The notes: generated by a model not told the origin, from the sequence alone. Counted from the first letter of the stretch, positions 47,173 to 55,824 are shown. The stretch: 64,000 bases of DNA from JAKFEW01 sp036675505 (GCA_036675505.1 JAKFEW010000079.1:1-64000), one strand, 5' to 3'. Made by a program: numbers and translations.

Positions 47173-47631
47173 TCATGGGCGAGACCGCCCCTTCTGGAGC
47201 CTTCGCACCAGCCGTTCCAGCTCGTTCGCGAACGCCGCGCGGTCCTTGTTGCTGTAGGCCTTCGGCCCGCCCAGGTCCATCCCGCCCTCGCGCAGCTCGC
47301 GGTGCAGCGCCCAGGTCGCCATCCGGTCGCCGATCGAGCTCTCGTCGAAGACCTCGCCGCGGTGGCCGAGCGCGAGCACGCCCTTCTCGACGACGGCGGC
47401 GGCGAGCGGGATGTCGGCGGTGATGACCAGGTCTTCCGGCGTCGCGGCGTCCACGATCCACTTGTCGGCCTGGTCCGGGCCCTCCGGCACGATCACGGGC
47501 GTGACGCCCGGCTCGCGGCCGAAGGCCATCGGCGAGTTGCTGACCAGGATCAGCGGGACTTCCAGGCGGTGCGCGGCGCGCAGCAGCATGTCCTTCACGG
47601 GACAGGCGTCCCCATCGACGATCAGACGCAA
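47173..47631 (-). CDS. YaiI/YqxD (UPF0178) family protein
   Basis: A 152-residue protein: LIVDGDACPVKDMLLRAA at the start, GPDQADKWIVDAATPEDLVITADIPLAAAVVEKG and the C-terminal GGPKAYSNKDRAAFANELERL, which define the family (DUF188, PIN-like fold). The start is TTG 47631, supported by a perfect GGAGGTGA six bases upstream. Function unknown; a nucleic acid role is suspected. Confidence 0.92.
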   Translation of the reverse strand: MRLIVDGDACPVKDMLLRAAHRLEVPLILVSNSPMAFGREPGVTPVIVPEGPDQADKWIVDAATPEDLVITADIPLAAAVVEKGVLALGHRGEVFDESSIGDRMATWALHRELREGGMDLGGPKAYSNKDRAAFANELERLVRRLQKGRSRP

Positions 47632-47731
47632 GGGCGATCACCTCCGGCGCCAGCCTAACGAGCCTGAGGGGCGCCGTCAACCTCCTTTCGACGGGCGCGT
47701 CGTCACCCCGCGGGCTGGGCATATAGGCGCC

Positions 47732-48292
47732 ATGATCGAAATCGTGCCCTACCGATCCGCCTGGTCCGACGCGTTCGCCGCCCTCGGCGCCCGCCTGCGC
47801 GCAGCCGTGGGCGAGCGCGTGCTCGCGATCCACCACATCGGCTCGACCAGCGTGCCGGGCCTCGCGGCGAAGGACGTGCTGGACGTGCAGATCACCGTCG
47901 GCGATCTCGAGGAGCCGCTCAGCGAGGCGCTCGTGTCGCTCGGCTTCGATCCGCGGCCCCACCTCATCGACCACTGCCCGCCCGGCATGACGCTCGCGGC
48001 GCGCGAGCTCGAGAAGCGCGTCTACCGGCACGACGCGCCGCGCATCAACCTCCATGTGCGCGCCGAGGGCCGCTTCAACCAGCGCTACGCGCTGCTCTTC
48101 CGCGACTACCTGCGGGCCGTGCCGATGGCCGCGCACGCCTACGGCGAGATCAAGTGCCAGCTCGCGCGCTACTTCCCGCAGGACGTGGACGCGTATTACG
48201 ACATCAAGGACCCGGTCTGCGACGCGCTGATGGCGGGGGCCTTCGAGTGGGCGCGCGCGACCGGCTGGGCGCCCGGCCCGAGCGACGCCTAG
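47732..48292 (+). CDS. GrpB family protein (nucleotidyltransferase fold)
   Basis: A 186-residue protein of the GrpB/UPF0157 type: IEIVPYRSAWSDAFAALGARLRAAVGERVLAIHHIGSTSVPGLAAKDVLDVQITV (residues 2-56) has the classic GSTSVPGL-AK-DI pattern, and NLHVRAEG and LFRDYLRAVP follow. These proteins have a nucleotidyltransferase-like fold and unknown substrates. ATG 47732 lies just after an ATATA sequence and may be leaderless. It ends two bases before the convergent pirin gene. Confidence 0.9.
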   Translation: MIEIVPYRSAWSDAFAALGARLRAAVGERVLAIHHIGSTSVPGLAAKDVLDVQITVGDLEEPLSEALVSLGFDPRPHLIDHCPPGMTLAARELEKRVYRHDAPRINLHVRAEGRFNQRYALLFRDYLRAVPMAAHAYGEIKCQLARYFPQDVDAYYDIKDPVCDALMAGAFEWARATGWAPGPSDA

Positions 48293-48293
48293 C

Positions 48294-49151
48294 TCAGGCG
48301 ATCGCCCCGAACTTCCCGGCCTCGTAGTCCTGGATCGCCTGCGCGATCTCCTCGCGCGTGTTCATCACGAACGGGCCGTACGACACGATCGGCTCGCCGA
48401 ACGGCACCGCGTGGCCGAACAGCATGACGGCCTCCTGCTCGGCCACCACCTCGACGGCGTCGCCGTCCTGTGCGAGCTCGGCGAGCCGGTAGGCATCGAG
48501 GCGCTCACCGCCCACCGTCACGGCGCCGCGGATCACGTAGCAGAGCACGCTCCGATCGCGCGGCGCGGGCAGCGTCACGCGGCCGCCGGCCTGCAGCGTC
48601 ACCGTCATCAGGTGGATGTCCACGAGCGGCCGGACCGGGCCTTCCTGGCCGTCGAAGGCGCCGGCGACGAGGTTCACGCTCACGCGGCCGCCATCGGCGG
48701 CGATCGCGGGGATGGCGTCGCGCTGCAGGCCCGTGTACTTCGGATCGGTCAATTTCAGGCGCGCCGGCAGGTTGACCCACAGCTGCAGGATCTCGAGCCC
48801 GCCACCTTTCTCGATGAATTCGCGTGAGGAGAGCTCCGCATGGACCAGGCCCCGCCCCGCGGTCATCCACTGGATCCCGCCCGCGCCGATCACGCTCTCG
48901 TGGCCGCCTGAGTCGCTGTGCAGGAGGTCGCCGTCGAGGATGAAGGTGACGGTCTCGAAGCCGCGGTGCGGATGGGGCCCGAAGGGCAGGCCTTGGTTGT
49001 GGGGCGGGTAGGTCTGGGGGCCGTGGTGGTTGAGGAACAGGAACGGGTCGAGGTGGGCGAGCGCGGGGCCGGGCAGCGGCCTGCGGGTGTGCAGATCGCG
49101 GATGTCGTCGCGCACGGCCTGGTGGAGGCGCTTCACGGTTCGGGTCGCCAT
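48294..49151 (-). CDS. Pirin family protein
   Basis: A 285-residue bicupin. LDPFLFLNHHGPQTYPPHNQGLPFGPHPHRGFETVTFILDG contains the metal-binding HPHRGFET motif, and HSDSGGHESVIGAGGIQWMTAGRGLVHAE supplies the rest. The C-terminal cupin ends with GHAVPFGEPIVSYGPFVMNTREEIAQAI. Pirins bind iron and act as quercetinases or redox-sensitive co-regulators. AAGGAGG precedes the ATG, 25 bases downstream of the stop of the LtrA-rhodanese gene, so the two are probably one operon. Confidence 0.95.
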   Translation of the reverse strand: MATRTVKRLHQAVRDDIRDLHTRRPLPGPALAHLDPFLFLNHHGPQTYPPHNQGLPFGPHPHRGFETVTFILDGDLLHSDSGGHESVIGAGGIQWMTAGRGLVHAELSSREFIEKGGGLEILQLWVNLPARLKLTDPKYTGLQRDAIPAIAADGGRVSVNLVAGAFDGQEGPVRPLVDIHLMTVTLQAGGRVTLPAPRDRSVLCYVIRGAVTVGGERLDAYRLAELAQDGDAVEVVAEQEAVMLFGHAVPFGEPIVSYGPFVMNTREEIAQAIQDYEAGKFGAIA

Positions 49152-49176
49152 CGGGTTCGAGCCTCCTTCGGGGTCC

Positions 49177-50766
49177 TCAAGGTACCACCTCGCGCGGGCC
49201 TGCGCGGCGGGCAGGCGAGACGCGGGGCTCGAGCGGCAGGCCGGCGGCCCGCCAGGCCTCGTAGCCGCCCTGCAACGGCTGCACCTGCCGGAACCCGACC
49301 TCGATGAACCGCTCGGCCGCCCGGGCCGAGGTGAATTCGGACGCTCACGTGCAGTACGTCACGACCAACATGTCCCGATCGTAAGGCAACACGACGCTCT
49401 CGGCCGCAAGCAACGTGTCCGGATCGAAGCGCACCGAGCCCGGGATCTGGTAGTCGTCGAGGTTCCGGCGCACGTCGACGATCAGCACATGATCCCCGCG
49501 CGCGAGCCGCGCGCGCAGCTCCTCCACGAAGATCCGCGGGATCGGCCGGCCGTGCTCGGCCGCAAGCATGAGGGCCATCTCGTCGTCGTGGAAGCGCACC
49601 TCGAGGCCCACCAGCGCGACCATGATCGCGACCCCGACCGCCAGCACGGCGAGCGGCGGCCAGACGGCCGCGAGCGGCACCAGCGCCGCGGCTCCCAGGG
49701 CCGCCGCCAGGTAGGCCGCCACGAACGCCCGGCTCAGGCGAGAACGCTCGGCCAGGCGCTGCAGCACGAGGAAGGCCCCGATCCAGGCCGCGGTGCCGAA
49801 GCCGAACATCATGGCCGTCGCGGGCACGAGCCGCGCGCCCGCGGCCTCGGGGATCGCATGGTGGATGCCCACCGCCAGCGCGGCCATGGCGGCGACCAGC
49901 GGGAAATGGCCGTAGATGAAGGGAAGACCGTTGCCGAGCGAGCACTCGTGGTCCGCGAGGTCCGTGAACGAGAAGTAAGTCCACCAGACGCAGCCGGCAG
50001 CGACGCCGGCGAGCCCGGCCGCGATCAGCGGCCCCGGGCTCCAGGCCACGCTCGAGAGCCCGCCCACGATCGCGAGGATCGCTTCGCCGAGCACGAGCAG
50101 CACGAACAGCCCGAGCCGCTCGGGCAGGTGCCGGGCGTGGACCGGGAAGCGCCGCAGGCCGGCGCGCGCGAACCAGGGGAAGGCGAGGTCGATCGCCACG
50201 CCGAGGCCCCACAGCGCGTATCGCGCGGGCGGCGGCACGAAAGCCGAGGCGGCCCAGCAGGCCATCACCATGAGCGACCCCGCGATGTATACGAGGTTGG
50301 TCTCCTTCACGTCCGGGAAGCGCCAGCGCGGCCGGAAGTGGAGCGCGACGAGCAGCCCGCGCGCCGCGACGTAGGTCAACACGAACCCCACCGGGCTCGC
50401 ATCGAGCACCTGGGGGATCTGCACGGCCATCACGGCGGCCAGCAGCACCAACGCGAAGGTGTACAGCCGATAGGTCAGGTCGTGGTCGCCGAAGCGGCTC
50501 GTATAGACCGTATGGCTCGCCCAGACCCAGAAGACGCACTGGACGATCGCGAGGTAGGCGAGCAGCCCGCCGGGGGTCGGGTGATCGCCGAGCAGCGTGC
50601 CGAGGGCGGCCACCACCGCGGCGAAGACCAGGTCGAAGAAGAGCTCGAGCCAGGTCACCGGATGCTCGTCGGCCGGCTCGCGGCTCCCCTCGATCGTCGA
50701 CCGACCCGCCTCAGCCGTCGACCGACGGTCCTCGGCGATTTCCCGGCGGATTTCGGCCATCGGCAT
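49177..50766 (-). CDS. LtrA membrane protein fused to rhodanese domain, with in-frame TGA (candidate selenoprotein)
   Basis: A 529-codon frame. Residues about 35-405 are an LtrA (low temperature requirement A) membrane domain: VTWLELFFDLVFAAVVAAL at the start, about ten helices, LFVLLVLGEAILAIVGG and IYGHFPLVAAMAALAVGIHHAI. Residues about 418-522 are a rhodanese: HVLIVDVRRNLDDYQIPGSVRFDP, then MLVVTYCT, then TGA (49345-49347, codon 474), then ASEFTSARAAERFIEVGF, QVQPLQGGYEAWRAAGLPLEP. The family motif is YC-x-CP-x-E-x-x-SAR, so the TGA stands at a Cys. Ending at the TGA would remove the rhodanese C-terminal half and leave about 190 bases empty before pirin. Selenocysteine, a nonsense mutation or a sequence error are the options. 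Confidence 0.7.
49306..49347 (-). promoter_or_regulatory. Candidate bacterial SECIS hairpin
   Basis: On the minus strand the TGA at 49347-49345 is followed after 14 bases by CTCGGCC, loop CGGGC, GGCCGAG (49330-49312), a perfect 7-base stem. GAA/TTC pairs below it with small bulges extend it to about 49338-49306. The apical loop starts 22 bases after the TGA and has G at its second position, as bacterial SECIS elements require. Confidence 0.45.
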
Positions 50767-50965
50767 CGACGTCCTTCCCTATCGCGCATCACGCCGCAGC
50801 CATCGTAGCGCCGCCCTTCCGGAGGTCCTAGCGGCAAGGGGCCGACCGCGCACTCGCGCAAATCACGTTGGCCAACTCCGCATGGCATGCCCCGGGGGGC
50901 GGCGCGAAGATAGCGATTGGCGGTCGTCGGCGCCTCGCGCGACGCCCCATACGAGGAGGAAAGCC

Positions 50966-52174
50966 ATGCGACGAATCGGCTTGGCGATCGGCGTGGGTGT
51001 GGCCGCCATCGGCGCCTGCGCCACGCCCGACCTGCCTGGGCGCGCGCCCGCGGGGAACCCGCCCGTGCCAGCCGCGGAGGATCCACGCTACAAGCTCGCG
51101 GCGATCGGACCGCTCGCCGTCCAGGCGACGGACGCGGACAGCCAACTCTCGACCAACCCGGCCGGCTACGCGACCGATGCCAACACGTCGACCGCCTGGG
51201 CCAACGGCGGCTACCGGAACGCCACGGCCTGGCTGCGGGCACGCTTCGCCGCCGACGTGCCGATCGCGTCCGTGGCGATCCGGATGCCGCCCGCGGCCAG
51301 CGGATCGAGCTACGACCTGCAGGTCTCGGCCGACGGCACGACCTGGACGACGGCGCTCGCCAACCAGAAGAACACGACCTGGAACCCGGAGACCAAGACG
51401 CTCCCGGTCGGTACGCACGGGCGCTATTTGCGCATGTTCTGGCGCAACAGCCCGACCGCGCCGGCGCCGCACGTGAACGTCTACGATTTCAACGCGCGCG
51501 GCGAGACCGGCGGGGCCACCCCCACGCCGTCCACGGCTCCCTCGGTTGCGCCGTCCACGGCGCCGACGCCCACGCCGGTCGCCTCGGCGCCCAGCGGCAC
51601 CTACCCGCGCGCAGCCACGCCAGGCCCGCGCACGGTGACCGGCTTCGTCTACAACAACCGCGTGCCCATCGCGGGCATCCAGATCAAGGTGGGCAGCCAG
51701 ACCCTGACGACCGACGCCAACGGCCGCTACACGGCCACGAACCTCGCCAACGGCTACTACCAGGCCTACTACTACAACCCGGTCGACCGCAACAAGATCG
51801 GCTACTGGCGCTCGCGCGCGGTGGTGGTCGACGGCACGCGGGGCGCCAGCGTCCCGACGGTCGACCTGTACCTCGTCGGCATGATGAACACGCCGCCGAT
51901 GGATGCCCGCATCAAGCTGCCGTTCAACTTCGTCTGGAAGCCGCCAATGCAGCTGCCGGTCGGCTACTACTGGCGCATCCACGATCGGCCGTACACCTCC
52001 TTCGTGCTGGTGTACCAGAGCGCCAAGCTGCCAGGCTCCGCCACGTCCTTCTACTTCACCGGCGCCGGCGTGAACCTCGACCCGACCCACCGCTACTTCT
52101 GGGGCGTGCAATGGGACTGGGGCGAGCTCGGCTTCGGCGGCAACCTGTACCAGGCCGCCTACATGTCGAAGTAG
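50966..52174 (+). CDS. Lipoprotein with discoidin-like domain and carboxypeptidase-regulatory-like domain
   Basis: A 402-residue protein from ATG 50966 (GAGGAGGAAAG upstream). The signal peptide has the lipobox IGAC. Residues about 45-165 resemble an F5/8 type C (discoidin) domain: SQLSTNPAGYATDANTSTAW, YDLQVSADGTTWTT and GRYLRMFWRNSP. A Pro/Thr/Ser/Ala linker (about 185-215) precedes a beta-sandwich with TVTGFVYNNRVPIAGIQIKVG and TTDANGRYTATNLANGYY, typical of carboxypeptidase-regulatory-like modules. A final beta domain (about 315-402) ends the protein. It is probably a surface adhesion or polysaccharide-binding protein. Confidence 0.75.
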   Translation: MRRIGLAIGVGVAAIGACATPDLPGRAPAGNPPVPAAEDPRYKLAAIGPLAVQATDADSQLSTNPAGYATDANTSTAWANGGYRNATAWLRARFAADVPIASVAIRMPPAASGSSYDLQVSADGTTWTTALANQKNTTWNPETKTLPVGTHGRYLRMFWRNSPTAPAPHVNVYDFNARGETGGATPTPSTAPSVAPSTAPTPTPVASAPSGTYPRAATPGPRTVTGFVYNNRVPIAGIQIKVGSQTLTTDANGRYTATNLANGYYQAYYYNPVDRNKIGYWRSRAVVVDGTRGASVPTVDLYLVGMMNTPPMDARIKLPFNFVWKPPMQLPVGYYWRIHDRPYTSFVLVYQSAKLPGSATSFYFTGAGVNLDPTHRYFWGVQWDWGELGFGGNLYQAAYMSK

Positions 52175-52181
52175 ACCAGCG

Positions 52182-52206
52182 GGGGCCGGGCGTGACGCCC
52201 GGCCCC
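52182..52206. terminator. Bidirectional terminator hairpin
   Basis: GGGGCCGGGCG (52182-52192), loop TGA, CGCCCGGCCCC (52196-52206). Confidence 0.65.
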
Positions 52207-52226
52207 TCCGCTTCAGGGCGCCAGGC

Positions 52227-52769
52227 TCAGAGCCCGAGCCGCATCACGTGCCGGCGGGTGCCCGCGAGGCCCACCTCCTCGAACCCGACGGCCGCGAAGT
52301 TCGGCACGAAGCCCATGAAGCGGTAGCTCGGCGAGTCCGGCTCGACCGGGTAGGCCTCGAGGATCGTCGCGCCCTTGCGGCGCGCCTGGTCGATCGCAGC
52401 CTCGAGCAGCTGGTGGAAGACGCCCTGGCCGCGGTGGTCGGCGCGGATGAAGAAGCACACGATCGACCAGATCGACGCGGGGTCGACGGCCGGATCCTCC
52501 GGGCCGCCGAGCGGCCTGAAGGTCGGCCGCGGCGCGACCGCGCACCAGGCCACCGGCTCGTCGCCGTCGTAGCCGAGCAGGCCGATCGGCACGCCGGTCT
52601 CGACCCGCTTGCGCAGCGCGGCCTTGCGGCTCGACCCGTCGATGCGCCGGGTCTCTTCGCCCTGGGCGCGCCAGACCATGCACCAGCAGTTCTTGGGGCC
52701 GCCCTTGCCCTGGAAGAGCTTCTCCAGATCCGGCCAGCGTGCGCGATCGACGGGGTGGAATTTCAGCAT
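52227..52769 (-). CDS. GNAT family N-acetyltransferase (CWCM type)
   Basis: A 180-residue protein. NCWCMVWRAQGEETRRIDGSSRKAALRKRV at about residues 27-56 followed by GLLGYDGDEPVAWCAVAPR marks the group that carries a Cys-Trp-Cys motif. The acetyl-CoA loop is FFIRADHRGQGVFHQLLEAAIDQAR, and AYPVEPDSPSYRFMGFVPNF follows. The substrate is unknown; the two Cys may hold a metal. ATG 52769 begins the conserved part. Confidence 0.85.
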   Translation of the reverse strand: MLKFHPVDRARWPDLEKLFQGKGGPKNCWCMVWRAQGEETRRIDGSSRKAALRKRVETGVPIGLLGYDGDEPVAWCAVAPRPTFRPLGGPEDPAVDPASIWSIVCFFIRADHRGQGVFHQLLEAAIDQARRKGATILEAYPVEPDSPSYRFMGFVPNFAAVGFEEVGLAGTRRHVMRLGL

Positions 52770-52884
52770 GGCGCGCCATGATGAAGCGGGGATCGCACCT
52801 TGTAAAGCGCGGGCGTCGCCAGGCCCTGGACAACGGGGGCGCCAACCCGCATGTATAGGGGGTCGATCGCCCCCGGAGGCCCCG

Positions 52885-53187
52885 ATGAACGAGACCGACC
52901 AGACGCCCCTGTTCCTGCGGGCCTTCCGCGCCGTCGCCCTGGCCGAGGGCGCGAGCTTCCTGGTGCTGCTGGGCATCGCCATGCCGCTCAAGTACGGCGC
53001 CGGCCTGCCCGAGGCCGTGCAGGTGGTCGGCCTGGTCCACGGCCTGCTGTTCATGGCTTACATGGCGCTCGGCCCGCTGCTCTTCTCGGAGGCCCGCTGG
53101 CCGCTCACGCGCCTGCCCGGCTTCGTGCTCGCGGCCGTGCTGCCCTTCGGCACCTTCGTGCTCGAGCGCCGCTGGCTGCGGGCCTGA
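52885..53187 (+). CDS. DUF3817 membrane protein
   Basis: A 100-residue membrane protein: FRAVALAEGASFLVLLGIAMPLKYGAGLPEAVQVVGLVHGLLFMAYM matches the DUF3817 core, with three predicted helices and ERRW at the end. GGAGG precedes ATG 52885, and a TGTATAGG -10-like element lies about 30 bases upstream. The next gene starts at GTG 53189, one base after this stop, so the two are coupled. Confidence 0.88.
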   Translation: MNETDQTPLFLRAFRAVALAEGASFLVLLGIAMPLKYGAGLPEAVQVVGLVHGLLFMAYMALGPLLFSEARWPLTRLPGFVLAAVLPFGTFVLERRWLRA

Positions 53188-53188
53188 G

Positions 53189-54007
53189 GTGCCTGTCGCG
53201 CACGCAGCGTGCCAGCTGGCGCGCGACCTGACCGCCGGCATCGACCGGATCCTCACGCCGCGTGAGGTGCTCGCGGCGTTCCGGGCGATCGCCACGGATC
53301 ACCCCGGCCTCACGCGCGACGTGCTCGGCCACGACGAGCGCGGCGAGCCGATCGAGGCCTACCGCTGGGGCACGAGCCCGCGCGCGACGCTCTGGTACGG
53401 CTTCCCCGACCCCGGCGAGGCCGTCGGCGCGACCGGGCTGCTGGCCCTGCTGCGCGGGCTCGTGGCAGGCGACCCGCGGCTCACGGCGCTCGGCCTCACC
53501 TGGCACCTGCTGCCCTGCCTGAACCTGGTCGACCAGCCCGCGAACGGCGAAGCGCTCGGCCTGGTCATGAAGACCGACGCGCAGGAAGTGGACTGGTGCG
53601 TACACGCGCCACGCCCCGAGACCACCGCCCTGCTCGGGCTCGCCCGCGCGGTCCGGCCGGTGGCGTCCTTCCCGCTGCACGACGAGTTCCACTGCGGCGA
53701 GCCGCTGCCGGTCTATGCGATGGTCTCGGCGCCGCTGCCGGACGCGACCTGCGAGGCCGTGCGCCTGGCGCTCAGGGCCTTCGGTTACGCGATCGACGTC
53801 GACACCGCGGACCCGGCCATGGGGCCGGGCTTTGCCCTGATGGGCCAGGCGCCGGACTACGGGAATTCGACCTTCGCGGTGATGGCGGAGCACGGCCTCG
53901 TCTTCATCTGCGAAGTCTCGCAGGCGGCCGACCTGACGGCCGCCGAGATGGCGGGCGCGCAGCTGGCTGCCAACCTGGTCGTGCTTCAGCGAACCCTGGC
54001 TGGATAG
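53189..54007 (+). CDS. M14-like zinc carboxypeptidase / deacylase with altered metal site
   Basis: A 272-residue protein related to the M14/AstE-AspA-like deacylases: LWYGFPDPGEAVGATGLLALLRGLV at about residues 71-95 aligns with the HxxE zinc motif but has Asp in place of the first His, WHLLPCLNLVDQPANGE follows, and FPLHDEFHCGEPL near 158-170 holds the next His. The C-terminal part TFAVMAEHGLVFICEVSQ fits the Glu-containing strand. The altered first ligand may mean a changed or lost activity. The start is GTG 53189, coupled to DUF3817. The 3' end overlaps ctlX by 22 bases. Confidence 0.6.
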   Translation: MPVAHAACQLARDLTAGIDRILTPREVLAAFRAIATDHPGLTRDVLGHDERGEPIEAYRWGTSPRATLWYGFPDPGEAVGATGLLALLRGLVAGDPRLTALGLTWHLLPCLNLVDQPANGEALGLVMKTDAQEVDWCVHAPRPETTALLGLARAVRPVASFPLHDEFHCGEPLPVYAMVSAPLPDATCEAVRLALRAFGYAIDVDTADPAMGPGFALMGQAPDYGNSTFAVMAEHGLVFICEVSQAADLTAAEMAGAQLAANLVVLQRTLAG

Positions 54008-54942
54008 CCCGACGGCAGGAACACCTCGGCGAGCATGCAACGCACGCTGCCCCCGGCGCAGTCCTCGATCGTCTCGATCGGCGCCGCCACGATCCGCGCA
54101 TGCCGCGCCAACACCGCCCGCTGCACCGCCTCCAGGCTGCGCTCCGCCCGCGCCGACATGGCGAGCACCTGCGTCCCATCGGCCGCCGCGAGCGCGAGCA
54201 TGTTGCCCGCGAACGCGAGCAGCTGGGCGAAGCCGAGCTCGACCACCTCGTGGCCCGTGACGCGCAGGGAGGCGAGCACGGCCTCGCGCTGACCTTCGGT
54301 CGGGATCGCCTCCGCGCAGATCGCGGCGAAGCCCGCGCCCACGCTCATCAGCACGTTCGTGTGGTAGATCGGCTTGCCATCAGGGCCGAGCGCGTCGAAG
54401 CTCACGACCTCATAGCCGAACCGCGCGGCGAAGTCCGCGAGCACGGTCGGGTCGGTGCGCGGCGAATGGCAGGCGTACGCGACCCGGTTCACGCGGTCGA
54501 GCACCAGGCTGCCGGTCCCTTCCAGAAAGCGCCCTTGGGCCTCATGGTGGCTGAGGTCGAGGACCTCGCCGAGCCGGAAGCCATGAACCTCACCCAGCGC
54601 CGCGACGACATCCGGCCGCCGCTCGTGGCGCCGGTTCGCGGCCATCATCGGGTACAACACCACCCGACCATCCGCATGGAAGCTGACCCAGTTGTTCGGG
54701 AACAGCGAATCCGGCGTGGCCGGCTCCGGCGTGTCGTCGAAGACGCACGTGCGCACGCCCGCCGCGCGCAGCGCCGCCGCGAGGCCGTCGAACTCGGCCG
54801 CCGCGCGCGCCTGCTGGGCGGCCACGTCCATCGCGAGGTCGTCCCGCTGGAAGGCGTTGGACGCGCGGGTCTCGGGGTTGGCGAAGAAGGCCACGGGCCG
54901 GATCATCACCACGGCGCTGGCGCACTGGGGCTCGGTGGTCAT
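53986..54942 (-). CDS. ctlX: Citrulline utilization hydrolase CtlX-like (amidinotransferase fold)
   Basis: A 318-residue guanidino-group-modifying enzyme: VVMIRPVAFFANPETRASNAFQ at the start, DSLFPNNWVSFHADGRVVLYPM near residues 77-98, RFLEGTGSLVLDR near 139-151, YHTNVLMSVGAGFAAICAE (His) and the nucleophile Cys in EDCAGGSVRCMLAEVF. This is the pattern of the CtlX/DDAH-like family. AATCAT lies six bases before the ATG, so the mRNA is probably leaderless; the gene is divergent from the lactonase-like gene. Confidence 0.9.
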   Translation of the reverse strand: MTTEPQCASAVVMIRPVAFFANPETRASNAFQRDDLAMDVAAQQARAAAEFDGLAAALRAAGVRTCVFDDTPEPATPDSLFPNNWVSFHADGRVVLYPMMAANRRHERRPDVVAALGEVHGFRLGEVLDLSHHEAQGRFLEGTGSLVLDRVNRVAYACHSPRTDPTVLADFAARFGYEVVSFDALGPDGKPIYHTNVLMSVGAGFAAICAEAIPTEGQREAVLASLRVTGHEVVELGFAQLLAFAGNMLALAAADGTQVLAMSARAERSLEAVQRAVLARHARIVAAPIETIEDCAGGSVRCMLAEVFLPSGYPARVR

Positions 54943-54981
54943 GGCCGCATGATTCCGCATCCGGCAGGGTATGTCACGGGC

Positions 54982-55824
54982 ATGCGCATCCACCACCTCA
55001 ACTGCGCCACCCTCTGCCCGCCCGCCCGGTCGCTCGTCAACGGCGAGGGCGGCTGGCACGAGGCCGCGCGCCTGATCTGCCACTGCCTGCTCGTCGAGAC
55101 CGCGGACGCCCTGGTCCTCGTCGACACGGGCCTCGGCCAGGCCGAAGTGCGGGATCCGGGAAGGCGGCTCGGCGGGCTCATCCAGGCGCTGCTGCGCCCG
55201 CGCCTCGACCCCGCCGAAACGGCGATCGCCCAGGTGCGCGCGCTCGGCTTCAAGCCCGAAGACGTCCGCCACGTCGTCGTCACCCACCTCGACGTCGACC
55301 ATGCCGGCGGGCTCGGCGACTTCCCGTGGGCCCAGGTCCACGTGAGCGAGGCCGAGCACAGCGCCGCCATGAACCCCGCGACCTGGTACGAGGCCCACCG
55401 CTACCGCACCGCGCAGTGGGCGCACGAGCCCGCCTGGGTGCGGCATGCGCCCGGCGGCGAGGCCTGGATGGGCTTCGAGGGCGTGCAGGCCCTGCTGCCC
55501 GGCGAGCCGGACGTCCTGCTCGTGCCGCTCACGGGCCACACCCGCGGCCACTGCGGGATTGCCGTGCGCACGGCGGAAGGCTGGCTCGTGCACGCCGGCG
55601 ACGCGTATTACCACCACGCCGAGATGGAGGCGCGGCCGGCTTGCCCGCCCGCGATGGATCTGTTTCAGCGGCTGGGGCAGATGGACCAGGCCGCCCGGCT
55701 CGCGAACCAGGCGCGCCTGCGCGCGCTAGCCTGCGCGGGCGAGGTGCGCGTGGTCTGCTCGCACGACCCCGTCGAGTTCGACCGCTGCGCCCTGCTCAGC
55801 CGACCGGCGCGGCCTGTGGCCTGA
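54982..55824 (+). CDS. Metallo-beta-lactamase fold hydrolase (lactonase-like)
   Basis: A 280-residue MBL-fold protein. VVVTHLDVDHAGGLGDF is the metal motif, VDTGLGQAE precedes it, and VPLTGHTRGHCGIAV and VHAGDAYYHHAEM provide the other His/Asp ligands. The group includes N-acyl-homoserine lactonases and related lactonases, but no substrate evidence is visible. TATGTC lies six bases before ATG 54982. The end overlaps the MFS gene by 29 bases. Confidence 0.9.
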   Translation: MRIHHLNCATLCPPARSLVNGEGGWHEAARLICHCLLVETADALVLVDTGLGQAEVRDPGRRLGGLIQALLRPRLDPAETAIAQVRALGFKPEDVRHVVVTHLDVDHAGGLGDFPWAQVHVSEAEHSAAMNPATWYEAHRYRTAQWAHEPAWVRHAPGGEAWMGFEGVQALLPGEPDVLLVPLTGHTRGHCGIAVRTAEGWLVHAGDAYYHHAEMEARPACPPAMDLFQRLGQMDQAARLANQARLRALACAGEVRVVCSHDPVEFDRCALLSRPARPVA

